NCBI GenBank assembly: GCA_031552995.1
Contig: JAVBMB010000103.1
Location: forward strand, 1-13,347
From: JAVBMB01 sp031552995
GTDB taxonomy: Bacteria; Bacillota; Clostridia; Oscillospirales; Butyricicoccaceae
Direction of reading: 5' to 3'
Length of the DNA: 13,347 bases
Numbering within the stretch: position 1 is the stretch's first letter; each line of letters opens with the position of its first letter. Shown here piece after piece: positions 5,997 to 13,281 of the stretch. A model generated the notes under the pieces. That model saw nothing but the letters and a program-made list of their open reading frames with translations, ran no database searches and had not been told where the DNA came from. The position numbers and the translations under genes were made by a program.

Positions 5997-7078
5997 AAAA
6001 GCTTGTTTCATTTGTAACACTGATAATCCTTATTGCAATCCTTTCAACTGCCCACGCCGAATACATCAACACAGACGAGCTTAATACTGCGCTGTCGGGC
6101 GAAGCAAAGCAGCACCTTGGCGATATAAGCCCAATCGGCGGTGATGTAAAGTCAGGCGCATTGAACCTCGCCGAAAGCGCTCTCGCTCTGTTTAGAGACA
6201 AGCTTAAGGACGCAATGAGTATCGGCTTCTTCACTCTGGCGTTGTGCATGCTCATCTCAATTGCCACATCGTTCGCCAAAAGCTCCGGCCTGCAAGTTCC
6301 GGAGAAGATCGTTGACATCACAGCGGTGTGCGGAATACTCATCATATGCTTTTCGGCGTCAAGCAGCCTGATAAATGAATGCTCACGCGCAATCGTTGAC
6401 TTAAATATTTTTTCAAATATACTAATTCCGGCGTTTGGCGTCGCCACAGCCGTCGCCGGCAGGCCGGTCACGGCTGCGGCGTCCGCCGGCACAGTACTGA
6501 TATTCACAAAGGTCATTATCACACTTGCGCAGACCGTTTTTATCCCGTCGCTGTATTTGTATATTGTAACCGTTGCCGCCGGCGCAATGTCCGACAGTCC
6601 GCTTCTAAGCAAGGTGGCACACTTCATAAAATGGTTGTCAACGATATTTTTTCGCGGATTTCTCATGGTATTCACCGGTTATCTGTCTCTGTCCGGCCTT
6701 GTATCCGGCAAAGCGGATGCAGCAGCCGTCAAAACCGCCCAAGTAACAATTTCGGGCGTCCTTCCGGTGGTCGGCGGTATAATTTCCGGCATATCAGATA
6801 CAATTCTCGCCGGCGCCTCGCTTCTGCGCTCGGGAATCGGGGTATTCGGCTTCCTTGGCGCATGTGCAATATGCCTGTCGCCGTTTGTCAAAGTGCTGGC
6901 GCACATGATGGTATTCAAGCTGCTTTCAGCGTTCAGCGGCGCGTTTGCGCATGGCGGTGCCGCAAAAATACTCGATGGGATAGCGTCGGCTTACAGCATA
7001 GCTCTGGGGATACTGGGCACCTGCTGTGCCGTTCAGTTTATCTCAATCGTGGTCAGTATGGTGGTGACAAACGCATGA
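5993..7078 (+). CDS. spoIIIAE: Stage III sporulation protein AE (SpoIIIAE)
   Basis: The product has 361 residues. It begins with a signal peptide (MKKLVSFVTLIILIAILSTAHA, predicted cleavage after residue 22), a short extracytoplasmic part, and seven or so membrane helices between about 75 and 358. Family features include NILIPAFGVATAVAG (142-156) and the glycine-rich SGVLPVVGGIISGISDTILAGASLLRSGIGVFG (254-286). SpoIIIAE is the large polytopic membrane subunit of the SpoIIIA channel. The start ATG 5993 forms an ATGA overlap with the spoIIIAD stop and has AGGTG (5981-5985) upstream; it also gives the proper signal peptide. The upstream in-frame ATG at 5942 is inside spoIIIAD. Confidence 0.96.
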   Translation: MKKLVSFVTLIILIAILSTAHAEYINTDELNTALSGEAKQHLGDISPIGGDVKSGALNLAESALALFRDKLKDAMSIGFFTLALCMLISIATSFAKSSGLQVPEKIVDITAVCGILIICFSASSSLINECSRAIVDLNIFSNILIPAFGVATAVAGRPVTAAASAGTVLIFTKVIITLAQTVFIPSLYLYIVTVAAGAMSDSPLLSKVAHFIKWLSTIFFRGFLMVFTGYLSLSGLVSGKADAAAVKTAQVTISGVLPVVGGIISGISDTILAGASLLRSGIGVFGFLGACAICLSPFVKVLAHMMVFKLLSAFSGAFAHGGAAKILDGIASAYSIALGILGTCCAVQFISIVVSMVVTNA

Positions 7079-7557
7079 GCAGTTTTCTTTCGGCGCTGAT
7101 GCTTCGTGTCTTTGCCGGCGGGTTGATATGTACGGCGGCCATGCTTCTCGCCGGTGACGGTGCAAAAAAAGAGGTCGTACGCATCTGCTGCGCCTGCCTG
7201 ATGATTATTTTTGTGCTGACCCCATTAACCGGCGCTCAATTCTCGCTGGCCGATTTCAGCGTCACGCAGAAGGAGGTCGAACGTCAAATACAAAACGGAC
7301 TTGATGAAGCCAGACAGAGCGAATATAATGCGACTGCCGCCGCTATTACGGATTACATACGCAGTAAATCCGAGAAGCTTGACATCAATTGTCAGCCCCA
7401 GGTCGAATATCTGGTGGATGAAAACAACGTCTTTCACATTACGTCAGTCACTGTCACACACACCGCCGTCGGGCAAAGCGCCATTGATGCGCTTAAAAAA
7501 ATAATCACGGATGAATGTGGCGTTCCGCTGGAGCAAATCTACTTCATTGAGAGGTGA
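7075..7557 (+). CDS. spoIIIAF: Stage III sporulation protein AF (SpoIIIAF)
   Basis: The protein has 160 residues: two N-terminal membrane helices (about 5-26 and 33-50, the second containing IIFVLTPLTG), then a soluble domain ending DECGVPLEQIYFIER. The soluble domain is expected to have the ring-building fold shared with SpoIIIAG and SpoIIIAH. It is somewhat shorter than the B. subtilis protein (about 206), as is common in clostridia. The start ATG 7075 overlaps the spoIIIAE stop (ATGA), with GGTGGTGA just upstream. Open sequence in the same frame reaches back to 6631, but that part lies within spoIIIAE and is not coding. Confidence 0.92.
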   Translation: MSSFLSALMLRVFAGGLICTAAMLLAGDGAKKEVVRICCACLMIIFVLTPLTGAQFSLADFSVTQKEVERQIQNGLDEARQSEYNATAAAITDYIRSKSEKLDINCQPQVEYLVDENNVFHITSVTVTHTAVGQSAIDALKKIITDECGVPLEQIYFIER

Positions 7558-7562
7558 ACCGG

Positions 7563-8111
7563 ATGAAAATACCCGCAACTATTAAGATACCGGAATATCT
7601 TAAGGCCAACTTTGATAAATATAAGTATGTTCTGCTAATCTGTGCCGTCGGCCTGCTGCTCACTGTTCTGCCGCTATCCGGTTCAAATGGCGAGGCTGCC
7701 GCACCGCCGGCGATGCCTGCCGAAGACGGCGCATACGATGTCGCGGCATTTGCAAGCGGGCTCGAGCAGTCACTTTCCGAAATAGACGGTGTTGGCCGCG
7801 TGCGGATAATCCTGACCGTTAAAACCGGCTTCGAAAAAGTGTTTGCTTACGATCAGTCAAAAAACGAAACCGGCACAACAAATCAAACCGGCGCAACAAA
7901 CCAAAGCCTTCAGAGTGAGCTTGTCACAGTGACGGGTGGCGGTCAGCAGAGTCCGGTCGTCCGCAAGATGAACTATCCGGTATTTATGGGAGCGGTCATT
8001 ATTTGTGACGGAGGTGACAGCCCGAGAATACAGCTTGAGTTAACGCAGGCCATAAAATCTCTCACCGGGATATCCTCGGACAGCATAGTTATTACAAAAA
8101 TGAAAAATTAG
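7563..8111 (+). CDS. spoIIIAG: Stage III sporulation protein AG (SpoIIIAG)
   Basis: The 182-residue protein has one membrane helix (about 22-38) and an extracytoplasmic ring-building domain of the FliF/YscJ-like kind, beginning LEQSLSEIDGVGRVRIILTVKTG (67-89) and ending in ELTQAIKSLTGISSDSIVITKMK. In B. subtilis SpoIIIAG forms a large ring in the space between the membranes. The start ATG 7563 has GAGGTGA (7551-7557) five bases upstream; GTG 7554 would add MNR but places the ribosome binding site inside the gene. A short repeat encodes TGTTNQ and TGATNQ (residues 103-114) in the variable insert of the domain, where B. subtilis also has extra beta-structure. Confidence 0.93.
   Translation: MKIPATIKIPEYLKANFDKYKYVLLICAVGLLLTVLPLSGSNGEAAAPPAMPAEDGAYDVAAFASGLEQSLSEIDGVGRVRIILTVKTGFEKVFAYDQSKNETGTTNQTGATNQSLQSELVTVTGGGQQSPVVRKMNYPVFMGAVIICDGGDSPRIQLELTQAIKSLTGISSDSIVITKMKN
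7869..7904 (+). repeat. Tandem 18-base repeat inside spoIIIAG
   Basis: Unit 1 ACCGGCACAACAAATCAA (7869-7886) and unit 2 ACCGGCGCAACAAACCAA (7887-7904) match at 16 of 18 positions. The repeat is in frame and adds six residues per unit (TGxTNQ), so copy-number change would not break the gene. Confidence 0.85.
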
Positions 8112-8121
8112 GAGGCAAATC

Positions 8122-8700
8122 ATGGGACTAAAGAAAAGGGGAGCGGTCTACTCGGTGATTGCGCTGATGCTCTGCGTGGCTGTATACCTCAACTGGAACT
8201 ACTCACGGGTGGATGACGGCGCAACCGTCGGCGCCGACACCACAGAGACCGGCGGCGGTAAAGTTATCGGCGAATCCGTGCTTGTCGACAGTACCGACAG
8301 CGAATATGTGCCGCCGAGTCAGCTTGAAACTTCGGGTTCCCTCTCCGGCGATTACTTCTCAGTCGCCAGGCTGTCACGTCAAAAGGCTCGTGACGAGGCG
8401 GTAAGCATTTTAAACAGCACCATCGAAAACGAGAACGCCAGCGATGATGCGCGCTCGGTTGCCAACACAAATATCCAGCTCATGGCGGATAATGCTATGG
8501 TCGAAACGCGGATTGAGAACATAATCATCGCAAAGGGGTACAGTGACTGCGTTGTATTTATCAACGACGGCAGCATAAATGTAATCGTTTCAAAAACTGA
8601 GGAGGGCCTGACGACGGCGGACGTCGCCAAAATCAAAGATGTAGTGTTGGAAGAAGCCGATGTCATCAGTGACCAGATAAAAATAATGGAGACTACATAA
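8122..8700 (+). CDS. spoIIIAH: Stage III sporulation protein AH (SpoIIIAH)
   Basis: SpoIIIAH is the mother-cell partner that binds forespore SpoIIQ across the intermembrane space. The protein has 192 residues: a basic start (MGLKKRG), a membrane helix at 8-24 followed by the typical NWNYS, an acidic and Thr/Gly-rich linker (30-75), a helix with GDYFSVARLSRQKARDEAVSILN (76-98), and a ring-building domain (about 125-190) ending in DQIKIMETT. Domain order and length fit the family (B. subtilis 218). The ribosome binding site AGGAGG overlaps the spoIIIAG stop. It is the last gene of the spoIIIA cluster; a hairpin follows. Confidence 0.96.
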   Translation: MGLKKRGAVYSVIALMLCVAVYLNWNYSRVDDGATVGADTTETGGGKVIGESVLVDSTDSEYVPPSQLETSGSLSGDYFSVARLSRQKARDEAVSILNSTIENENASDDARSVANTNIQLMADNAMVETRIENIIIAKGYSDCVVFINDGSINVIVSKTEEGLTTADVAKIKDVVLEEADVISDQIKIMETT

Positions 8701-8707
8701 CCTCCGG

Positions 8708-8735
8708 GCCCCGGCTGCCAGCCGGGGCTTAGCTT
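8708..8735 (+). terminator. Hairpin terminator after spoIIIAH
   Basis: GCCCCGGCT (8708-8716) and AGCCGGGGC (8720-8728) form a perfect 9-base GC-rich stem with a GCC loop, starting 7 bases after the stop. The tail TTAGCTT is only weakly T-rich, so termination may be partial. Confidence 0.7.
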
Positions 8736-8774
8736 CGCAAAAACACAAAAAGCCTTGCCAAGCTAATCATCCAC

Positions 8775-8803
8775 TTGAAATTTCGCAGCCGTTGTAATAA
8801 AAT
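8775..8803 (+). promoter_or_regulatory. Sigma-A promoter of asp23
   Basis: TTGAAA (8775-8780) and TAAAAT (8798-8803) are spaced by 17 bases, each close to the vegetative consensus. The start point would be near 8810, about 28 bases before the asp23 ATG. It marks the change from sporulation genes to vegetative genes. Confidence 0.7.
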
Positions 8804-8837
8804 AGAAAATATTGAAATAGGGACGTGAAAGGATATA

Positions 8838-9176
8838 ATGATGGCTGAAAAGGGATATTTTACAGTTCAAGATGAATGTGGCGTTATAAATATATCGCAG
8901 GAGGTCATTGCGGGCATGGCTTCTATTGCTTGTCAGGAGACTGAAGGCGTCGCAAGCATGGCCGGCATTGCCGACTCGACTGTAAAGGGAATTGTATTTA
9001 CTACAAACGAGGAAGGCGAGTGCAGCCTCGAAGCGCATATCATTGTAAAAATGGGCAATGTTGTCTCCGACGTCGCCATGGCGGCGCAGGCAGGCATAAA
9101 AAACGCTGTCGAATCAACGGCCGGTGTCACGCTTAAAGCTGTTAACGTCTTTGTCGCCGGTATTGCGCTGAAATAA
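8838..9176 (+). CDS. Asp23/Gls24 family envelope stress response protein
   Basis: The 112-residue protein has the Asp23 pattern: GVINISQEVIAGMASIACQETEGVASMAG (15-43), a middle beta region, and a C-terminal helix with VSDVAMAAQAGIKNAVESTAGVTLKAVNVFVAGI (75-108). Asp23-family proteins are abundant cytoplasmic proteins linked to envelope homeostasis in Firmicutes; the precise role of this one is unknown. The homologue sits before nusB in many clostridia. Two adjacent ATGs (8838, 8841) are possible; AAAGGA (8828-8833) is spaced better for 8841. It has its own sigma-A promoter upstream and a terminator-like hairpin downstream. Confidence 0.93.
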   Translation: MMAEKGYFTVQDECGVINISQEVIAGMASIACQETEGVASMAGIADSTVKGIVFTTNEEGECSLEAHIIVKMGNVVSDVAMAAQAGIKNAVESTAGVTLKAVNVFVAGIALK

Positions 9177-9194
9177 ATCTAACGGGTACGCGTT

Positions 9195-9232
9195 ATGCAG
9201 CCTGACACGGCAACCGCCGGGCCGGGCTGCAT
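9195..9232 (+). terminator. Terminator-like hairpin after asp23
   Basis: ATGCAGCC (9195-9202) pairs perfectly with GGCTGCAT (9225-9232), with a small inner hairpin CGG-CAA-CCG (9208-9216). The eight-T run follows only at 9252-9259, about 20 bases too far for a classical intrinsic terminator, so partial read-through into nusB is possible. Confidence 0.45.
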
Positions 9233-9275
9233 TTATGTCCGGTTTGTTATATTTTTTTTGGCGCACATATTAGCC

Positions 9276-9304
9276 TTTATTTTTTCGTCGCCACTGTGTA
9301 TAAT
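9276..9304 (+). promoter_or_regulatory. Candidate promoter of the nusB-ispA operon
   Basis: There is a perfect -10 box TATAAT (9299-9304), with a poor -35 (TTTATT, 9276-9281) 17 bases upstream. A start near 9311 gives a leader of about 70 bases. Within it, ACACC (9332-9336) and GGTGT (9343-9347) form a small stem followed by TTTTT, possibly a minor attenuator. Confidence 0.45.
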
Positions 9305-9382
9305 TAGTTGATACCACTGCGGATTCACTATACACCAGCATCGGTGTTTTTCGATAATATTGAACTAAATCTGGAGGCTTAT

Positions 9383-9832
9383 ATGAGCAGACGTTCTGCG
9401 CGCGAACTAGTTATACACATGATTTTTCAAGGTGAATACCTCGGCTAAACCGGCGATGTCTTGCTGAAGAAAAACCTCAACAGTGAGCATTTCGCTTCTC
9501 TTGCACAGGAGTATGAGCTTTACGCCGAGCTGCCTGAAAAATCGCAGAACGACTATATAAAAAGCGCGATTACCGGAGTAATGGAGCATCTGCCCGAGCT
9601 GGATTCATATATAGAAAAATACGCAATCGGCTGGAATGTGGGCCGTATCTCGAAGATATCGAAATGCGTTCTCAGGCTGTGCATGTATGAGCTGCTGTAT
9701 ATGGGCATCCCCACCGGCGCATCGGTCAACGAGGCTGTCGAGCTGATAAAGCTGTACGAGGGCGAGCAGGCAGCTCAGTTTATCAACGGTATAATCGGCA
9801 GCTTTGTCAAAAAGGAATTGCCTGATGTCTGA
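9383..9832 (+). pseudogene. nusB: Transcription antitermination factor NusB, interrupted by an in-frame TAA
   Basis: NusB binds boxA RNA with NusE (ribosomal S10) in antitermination of rRNA operons. From ATG 9383 (ribosome binding site GGAGG, 9373-9377) the frame reads MSRRSARELVIHMIFQGEYLG, a proper NusB N-terminus. It then meets TAA at 9446-9448 and continues in the same frame for the rest of a good NusB: MEHLPELDSYIEKYAIGW, VGRISKISKCVLRLCMYELLY, GASVNEAVELIKLYEGEQAAQFINGIIGSF. Ignoring the stop, the length is 149 codons, normal for the family. Only the remainder from TTG 9461 is open (123 residues); it lacks the first helix and has no ribosome binding site. Either the gene is disabled, is read through, or the base is an error. 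The stop overlaps the next gene by eight bases. Confidence 0.85.
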
Positions 9833-10784
9833 TACGATACTGGCGCTCGACACAAGCAACTACCGCACGTCCGCCGCTTTTTACCGCGCGTCGGACAGCT
9901 CTTGGCGCAGCTATGGAAAAATGCTGGATGTAAAACCCGGTTCGCTGGGGTTGCGTCAAAATGACGCGCTGTTTCAGCACATCAAAGCGATACCTGATGT
10001 TTTGACAGAGCTTTTTTCATCGCAACCGCGTCTAATTGTCGGCTCGGTTGCTTATTCCGACAGGCCGCGTGATGTCGACGGCTCATACATGCCATGCTTC
10101 CTCGCCGGCGCATGCGCCGCAAAGTCGATAGCAGCAACACTGGGCGTGCCTGTGCACGCTTTTTCTCACCAACAGGGGCACATCGCCTCGGCGCTGTTCT
10201 CAGCCGGCCGGCTCGATTTACTGGATAAGCCTTTTTTGGCATGGCACCTCTCCGGCGGCACAACCGAGCTGCTTATCATCCGCCCTGATGCAAAGCGTAT
10301 TATTGCCGCCGATATAATCGGAGGCACCAGCGATATTTCAGCCGGACAGCTCATCGACCGCACCGGTGTTATGCTGGGCATGCAGTTCCCGGCCGGCGCC
10401 GAGGTTGACGCAATGGCGGGGGATTATTCGGATGAAAAGCCTGCTCGAGTCAAGGTTCATAACTGTGTCTTCTCCCTCTCCGGAATTGAAAATCAAGTTA
10501 AAAGCCGGATACACCTGCCGCCGGGGCAGGTGTGTGCGTATGCGCTTGGAACCATTGCGCATGCGGTTATTACAGCAACATTGCAGGCCAGACGCACGCA
10601 CGATCTGCCGGTGCTGGTTTCAGGCGGAGTATCTGCAAGCAACATGCTGCGAGAGGCGCTTCAAACACTGCCCGACATTATATTCGCCGAACAAGGCCTC
10701 GGGGGAGACAATGCCCTCGGCCCCGCTATTCTTACCGCATATAAAACCGGTCAGCTCGCGCCGCAGCGTGTTGATAAAACATAG
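9825..10784 (+). CDS. TsaD/Kae1-like protein (ASKHA fold), not the canonical TsaD
   Basis: The 319-residue protein has the fold of the tRNA t6A threonylcarbamoyltransferase TsaD. ILALDTSNYRTSAA (5-18) is the first phosphate loop. H115 and H119 (HQQGH) and D295 (GGDNALGP) align with the three metal ligands. SGGTTELL (143-150), GGTSDISAGQLIDRTG (166-181), FSLSGI (216-221) and LVSGGVSASNMLREAL (264-279) follow in family order. The differences are telling: SGGTT replaces SGGHT, and the usual DDAAGEAFDK is SDISAGQLIDR. The genome should therefore carry a separate true tsaD. ATG 9825 was chosen because AAAGGA (9811-9816) precedes it; it overlaps the nusB stop by eight bases. As I recall, a similar paralogue sits between nusB and xseA in other clostridia. 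Its substrate is unknown. Confidence 0.85.
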   Translation: MSDTILALDTSNYRTSAAFYRASDSSWRSYGKMLDVKPGSLGLRQNDALFQHIKAIPDVLTELFSSQPRLIVGSVAYSDRPRDVDGSYMPCFLAGACAAKSIAATLGVPVHAFSHQQGHIASALFSAGRLDLLDKPFLAWHLSGGTTELLIIRPDAKRIIAADIIGGTSDISAGQLIDRTGVMLGMQFPAGAEVDAMAGDYSDEKPARVKVHNCVFSLSGIENQVKSRIHLPPGQVCAYALGTIAHAVITATLQARRTHDLPVLVSGGVSASNMLREALQTLPDIIFAEQGLGGDNALGPAILTAYKTGQLAPQRVDKT

Positions 10785-10814
10785 CATACAACAAAACAAT
10801 ACAGGGGTGATGTA

Positions 10815-12032
10815 ATGACGCAGGCCGCGCTAACGGTTACGCAGGTTTCTATCTATATAAAGTCTCTGCTCGACGGTGACGAGGTGCTGTCGCAGCTTGT
10901 CGTCAGCGGCGAACTGTCAAACTACAAGATGCACTCCTCCGGCCATCACTACTTTACGCTTAAGGATGACGGCGCAGTCATCGCCGCTGTCATGTTCAGC
11001 CGCGAAGCGTCGAAGCTGCGCTTCAGGCCGGAAAACGGGATGAAGGTTATAATCTATGGACGTGTCAGTCTGTTCCCCAAAAGCGGGCAGTACCAGATTT
11101 ATGTCACCGACATCCAACCGGACGGAGTCGGCGCGCTGTATATCGCATATGAGCAGCTTAAACAAAAGCTGCAGGCCGAGGGACTGTTTGATAAAGAGCA
11201 TAAAAAGCCGATTCCTCAATACCCGCGCCGCATCGCGCTTGTCACGTCGCCCACAGGCGCCGCTGTCAGAGATATGATTCGCGTGCTTCGCTCGCGTTTT
11301 CCGCTTACAGACGCAATCGTCTGCCCCGTCAAGGTGCAGGGAGAAGGCTCCGCCGATGATATCGCGCAGATGCTCGACTATGTCAACGCAGCGGGCCTTG
11401 CCGACTTAATAATAACCGGCAGGGGAGGCGGTTCAATCGAAGACCTGTGGGCATTTAATGAAGAACTTGTTGCGCGCGCGATTTATCGCAGCGTTATCCC
11501 GGTAATATCGGCGGTCGGGCCCGAGCCCGACGTCACGATATCCGACTTTGTCGCTGACCTCCGCGCCGCGACGCCGTCAAACGCGGCGGAGCTTGCCGTG
11601 CGCGATGCCGGGCAGCTCTCACTTCAGCTTGGCAATGTGCAGCGTCTGATGTCGCAGCGCATGGCGTCGCAAATATCCGCGCGGCGCGGCAAGCTGCAGC
11701 TTATCTCGCAAAAAAAGATATTATCAAGCCCGTTCCAATATTTTTCAGAGCGCCGCATGCTGCTTGCTATGCTTTCGCAGCAGATGGAAAACGCGCATTC
11801 TCGCGCTTTGGCATCGCGCCGGCTTACACTCTCGCGCTGCGCGGCTTCACTCGACGCGCTCAGCCCGCTGCGCGTACTCGGACGCGGTTACGCAATGGTT
11901 CAAGACAAGTCGGGTGTTATCAAGAATATCAAATCCCTTAAACCCGGAGATAAAATTGACGTAAAATTAACCGGCGGCAGCGCAAAATGCCTCGTCGAAA
12001 ATGTAGTGACAGGAGAGAACAGCAATGGCTGA
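10815..12032 (+). CDS. xseA: Exodeoxyribonuclease VII large subunit
   Basis: The 405-residue product (family about 400-455) is the nuclease subunit that, with XseB, degrades single-stranded DNA. An OB-fold domain occupies about 5-100 (LTVTQVSIYIKSLL, SSGHHYFTLKD). The catalytic domain contains ALVTSPTGAAVRDM (141-154), ITGRGGGSIEDLWAFNEE (200-217) and ISDFVADLRAATPSNAAELA (242-261). A coiled-coil region follows (262-345), then the end LGRGYAMVQ (355-363). D153, R203 and D239 align with E. coli D155, R205 and D241, but the position of catalytic H238 is proline here (P236, codon CCC at 11520-11522). The start ATG has GGGGTGA (10803-10809) upstream. It follows the TsaD-like gene by 30 bases and overlaps xseB by eight. 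Confidence 0.95.
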   Translation: MTQAALTVTQVSIYIKSLLDGDEVLSQLVVSGELSNYKMHSSGHHYFTLKDDGAVIAAVMFSREASKLRFRPENGMKVIIYGRVSLFPKSGQYQIYVTDIQPDGVGALYIAYEQLKQKLQAEGLFDKEHKKPIPQYPRRIALVTSPTGAAVRDMIRVLRSRFPLTDAIVCPVKVQGEGSADDIAQMLDYVNAAGLADLIITGRGGGSIEDLWAFNEELVARAIYRSVIPVISAVGPEPDVTISDFVADLRAATPSNAAELAVRDAGQLSLQLGNVQRLMSQRMASQISARRGKLQLISQKKILSSPFQYFSERRMLLAMLSQQMENAHSRALASRRLTLSRCAASLDALSPLRVLGRGYAMVQDKSGVIKNIKSLKPGDKIDVKLTGGSAKCLVENVVTGENSNG

Positions 12033-12255
12033 AAAGTTTGTATTTGAGTCCGCCATGAAAAGGCTGGAAGAAATAGTGGCCCTACTTGAAAAAGGAGATG
12101 CCCCGCTTGATAAAAGCCTCGCCCTGTTTGAGGAGGGCACCTCAATAGTCAAAAATTGCACCTCGGCGCTTGACAAAGCCGAGCAAAAGCTGACGATGCT
12201 GATAAAAACGGATGACGGCCCGCGGGAGCAACCCTTCGAGGAAGCAGCGCAATGA
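12025..12255 (+). CDS. xseB: Exodeoxyribonuclease VII small subunit
   Basis: XseB is the small helical subunit that binds the coiled-coil arms of XseA. The 76-residue protein has the complete pattern FESAMKRLEEIVALLEKGDAPLDKSLALFEEGTSIVKNCTSALDKAEQKL (5-54), which forms two helices. The start ATG 12025 lies inside the end of xseA (8-base overlap), with AGGAGA (12011-12016) eight bases upstream, so the two subunits are translationally coupled. Its stop overlaps ispA by four bases (ATGA). Confidence 0.96.
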   Translation: MAEKFVFESAMKRLEEIVALLEKGDAPLDKSLALFEEGTSIVKNCTSALDKAEQKLTMLIKTDDGPREQPFEEAAQ

Positions 12256-13136
12256 AATCTTTTAACGCACGTCTCGAAGAATACCGCGCCATAATCGAAA
12301 AATCACTCGATATGTTTTTCCCGGCGCACGAATGTCTGCAGAGCAAGGTGTTCGAAGCGGCGCGCTACAGCTTGCTGTCAGGCGGCAAACGCCTGCGTCC
12401 CGCCCTTCTGCTGGAGTTTTTTTCGCTGTGCGGAGGAGAGATAACCCATGCGCTGCCGACTGCCTGCGCCGTCGAGATGATTCATACATACTCGCTGATA
12501 CATGATGATTTGCCCTGCATGGATGACGACGATATGCGCCGCGGCCGCTCGTCGTGTCACAAGGCATACGGCGAAGCTGCCGCTCTTCTTGCCGGCGACG
12601 CGCTTCTCAACCGCGCGTTCGAGGTAATGACGGTCTCTCCCGGCGTCCCGGCAAAGCGCGTTTTAAAGGCCGCTGCCTATATCTCACGCCAAACGGGCGT
12701 TTTTGGCATGATAGGCGGGCAGATGATTGACATGTCCGTATCGTCAGACAGCGCTATCCAGCGCGCGACCCATTCAACAAGGGTCGATTTAAAAACGGCC
12801 GCGCTCTTCCGAGCCGCGTGTGTCGGAGGCTGTCTCCTAGCCGGTGCGTCGCCCGACAGGACTAGCGCCGCCGAAGAGTTTGCCACTGCGTTTGGCGTGG
12901 CATTTCAGCTTGTAGACGATTACCTCGACGTCTATGGCGATAGCGACAGCTTCGGCAAACCTGTCGGCAGTGATGAAAAAAATGCGAAGAGTACATTTAT
13001 CAGCATCCTTGGTAAGGATGAACTCAAATCAGCGCTTACATCAATGCTTTCACATGCGGGAAATGCCCTTACCTTTTTCCCGGATTCCAAGTTTCTAAAC
13101 AGCCTGCTTGAATGGTCGGCACTGCGAACGAGCTGA
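12252..13136 (+). CDS. ispA: Farnesyl diphosphate synthase (polyprenyl synthetase, IspA)
   Basis: The enzyme condenses dimethylallyl and geranyl diphosphate with isopentenyl diphosphate to C15 farnesyl diphosphate. The 294-residue protein has GGKRLRP (44-50), the first aspartate-rich motif DDLPCMD (85-91) and the second DDYLD (222-226), followed by GKPVGSDEKNAKSTFI (235-250). The first motif has the two-residue insert of bacterial type FPP synthases. Y80, five residues before it, is the bulky residue that limits the chain to C15. KT at 181-182 is the usual substrate-binding lysine pair. The ATGA overlap with xseB fixes the start. In clostridia dxs commonly follows; here a promoter and about 195 bases intervene before the next start. 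Confidence 0.95.
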   Translation: MKSFNARLEEYRAIIEKSLDMFFPAHECLQSKVFEAARYSLLSGGKRLRPALLLEFFSLCGGEITHALPTACAVEMIHTYSLIHDDLPCMDDDDMRRGRSSCHKAYGEAAALLAGDALLNRAFEVMTVSPGVPAKRVLKAAAYISRQTGVFGMIGGQMIDMSVSSDSAIQRATHSTRVDLKTAALFRAACVGGCLLAGASPDRTSAAEEFATAFGVAFQLVDDYLDVYGDSDSFGKPVGSDEKNAKSTFISILGKDELKSALTSMLSHAGNALTFFPDSKFLNSLLEWSALRTS

Positions 13137-13152
13137 TTGTTTATTCATTCGC

Positions 13153-13181
13153 TTGATATTTATGCAGTCGCGTGGTATAAT
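13153..13181 (+). promoter_or_regulatory. Strong sigma-A promoter after ispA
   Basis: TTGATA (13153-13158), 17 bases, and a perfect TATAAT (13176-13181): the best vegetative promoter of the window. The start near 13188 leaves an AT-rich leader of about 140 bases before the ATG at 13332. Confidence 0.8.
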
Positions 13182-13246
13182 AGCCGCTGTGCAGATATTA
13201 AGCAAGACCTGATATTCTAAGCCATGTATTTTCGTGACACATTTTT

Positions 13247-13281
13247 TTCATAATTGAATGTCATTATATTTCATTTGTGAA
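13247..13281 (+). repeat. Two tandem operator-like dyads in the leader of the last gene
   Basis: TTCA-TAAT-TGAA (13247-13258) and TTCA-TTTG-TGAA (13270-13281) are two short inverted repeats in the same context (TTTCA...TGAAT), with centres 23 bases apart, about two helical turns. The region is AT-rich, so chance is a real alternative. Confidence 0.4.

Noticed and set aside
6631..7074. Long N-terminal extension of spoIIIAF
   Set aside because: The stretch is spoIIIAE read in another frame; the true start overlaps the spoIIIAE stop as ATGA.
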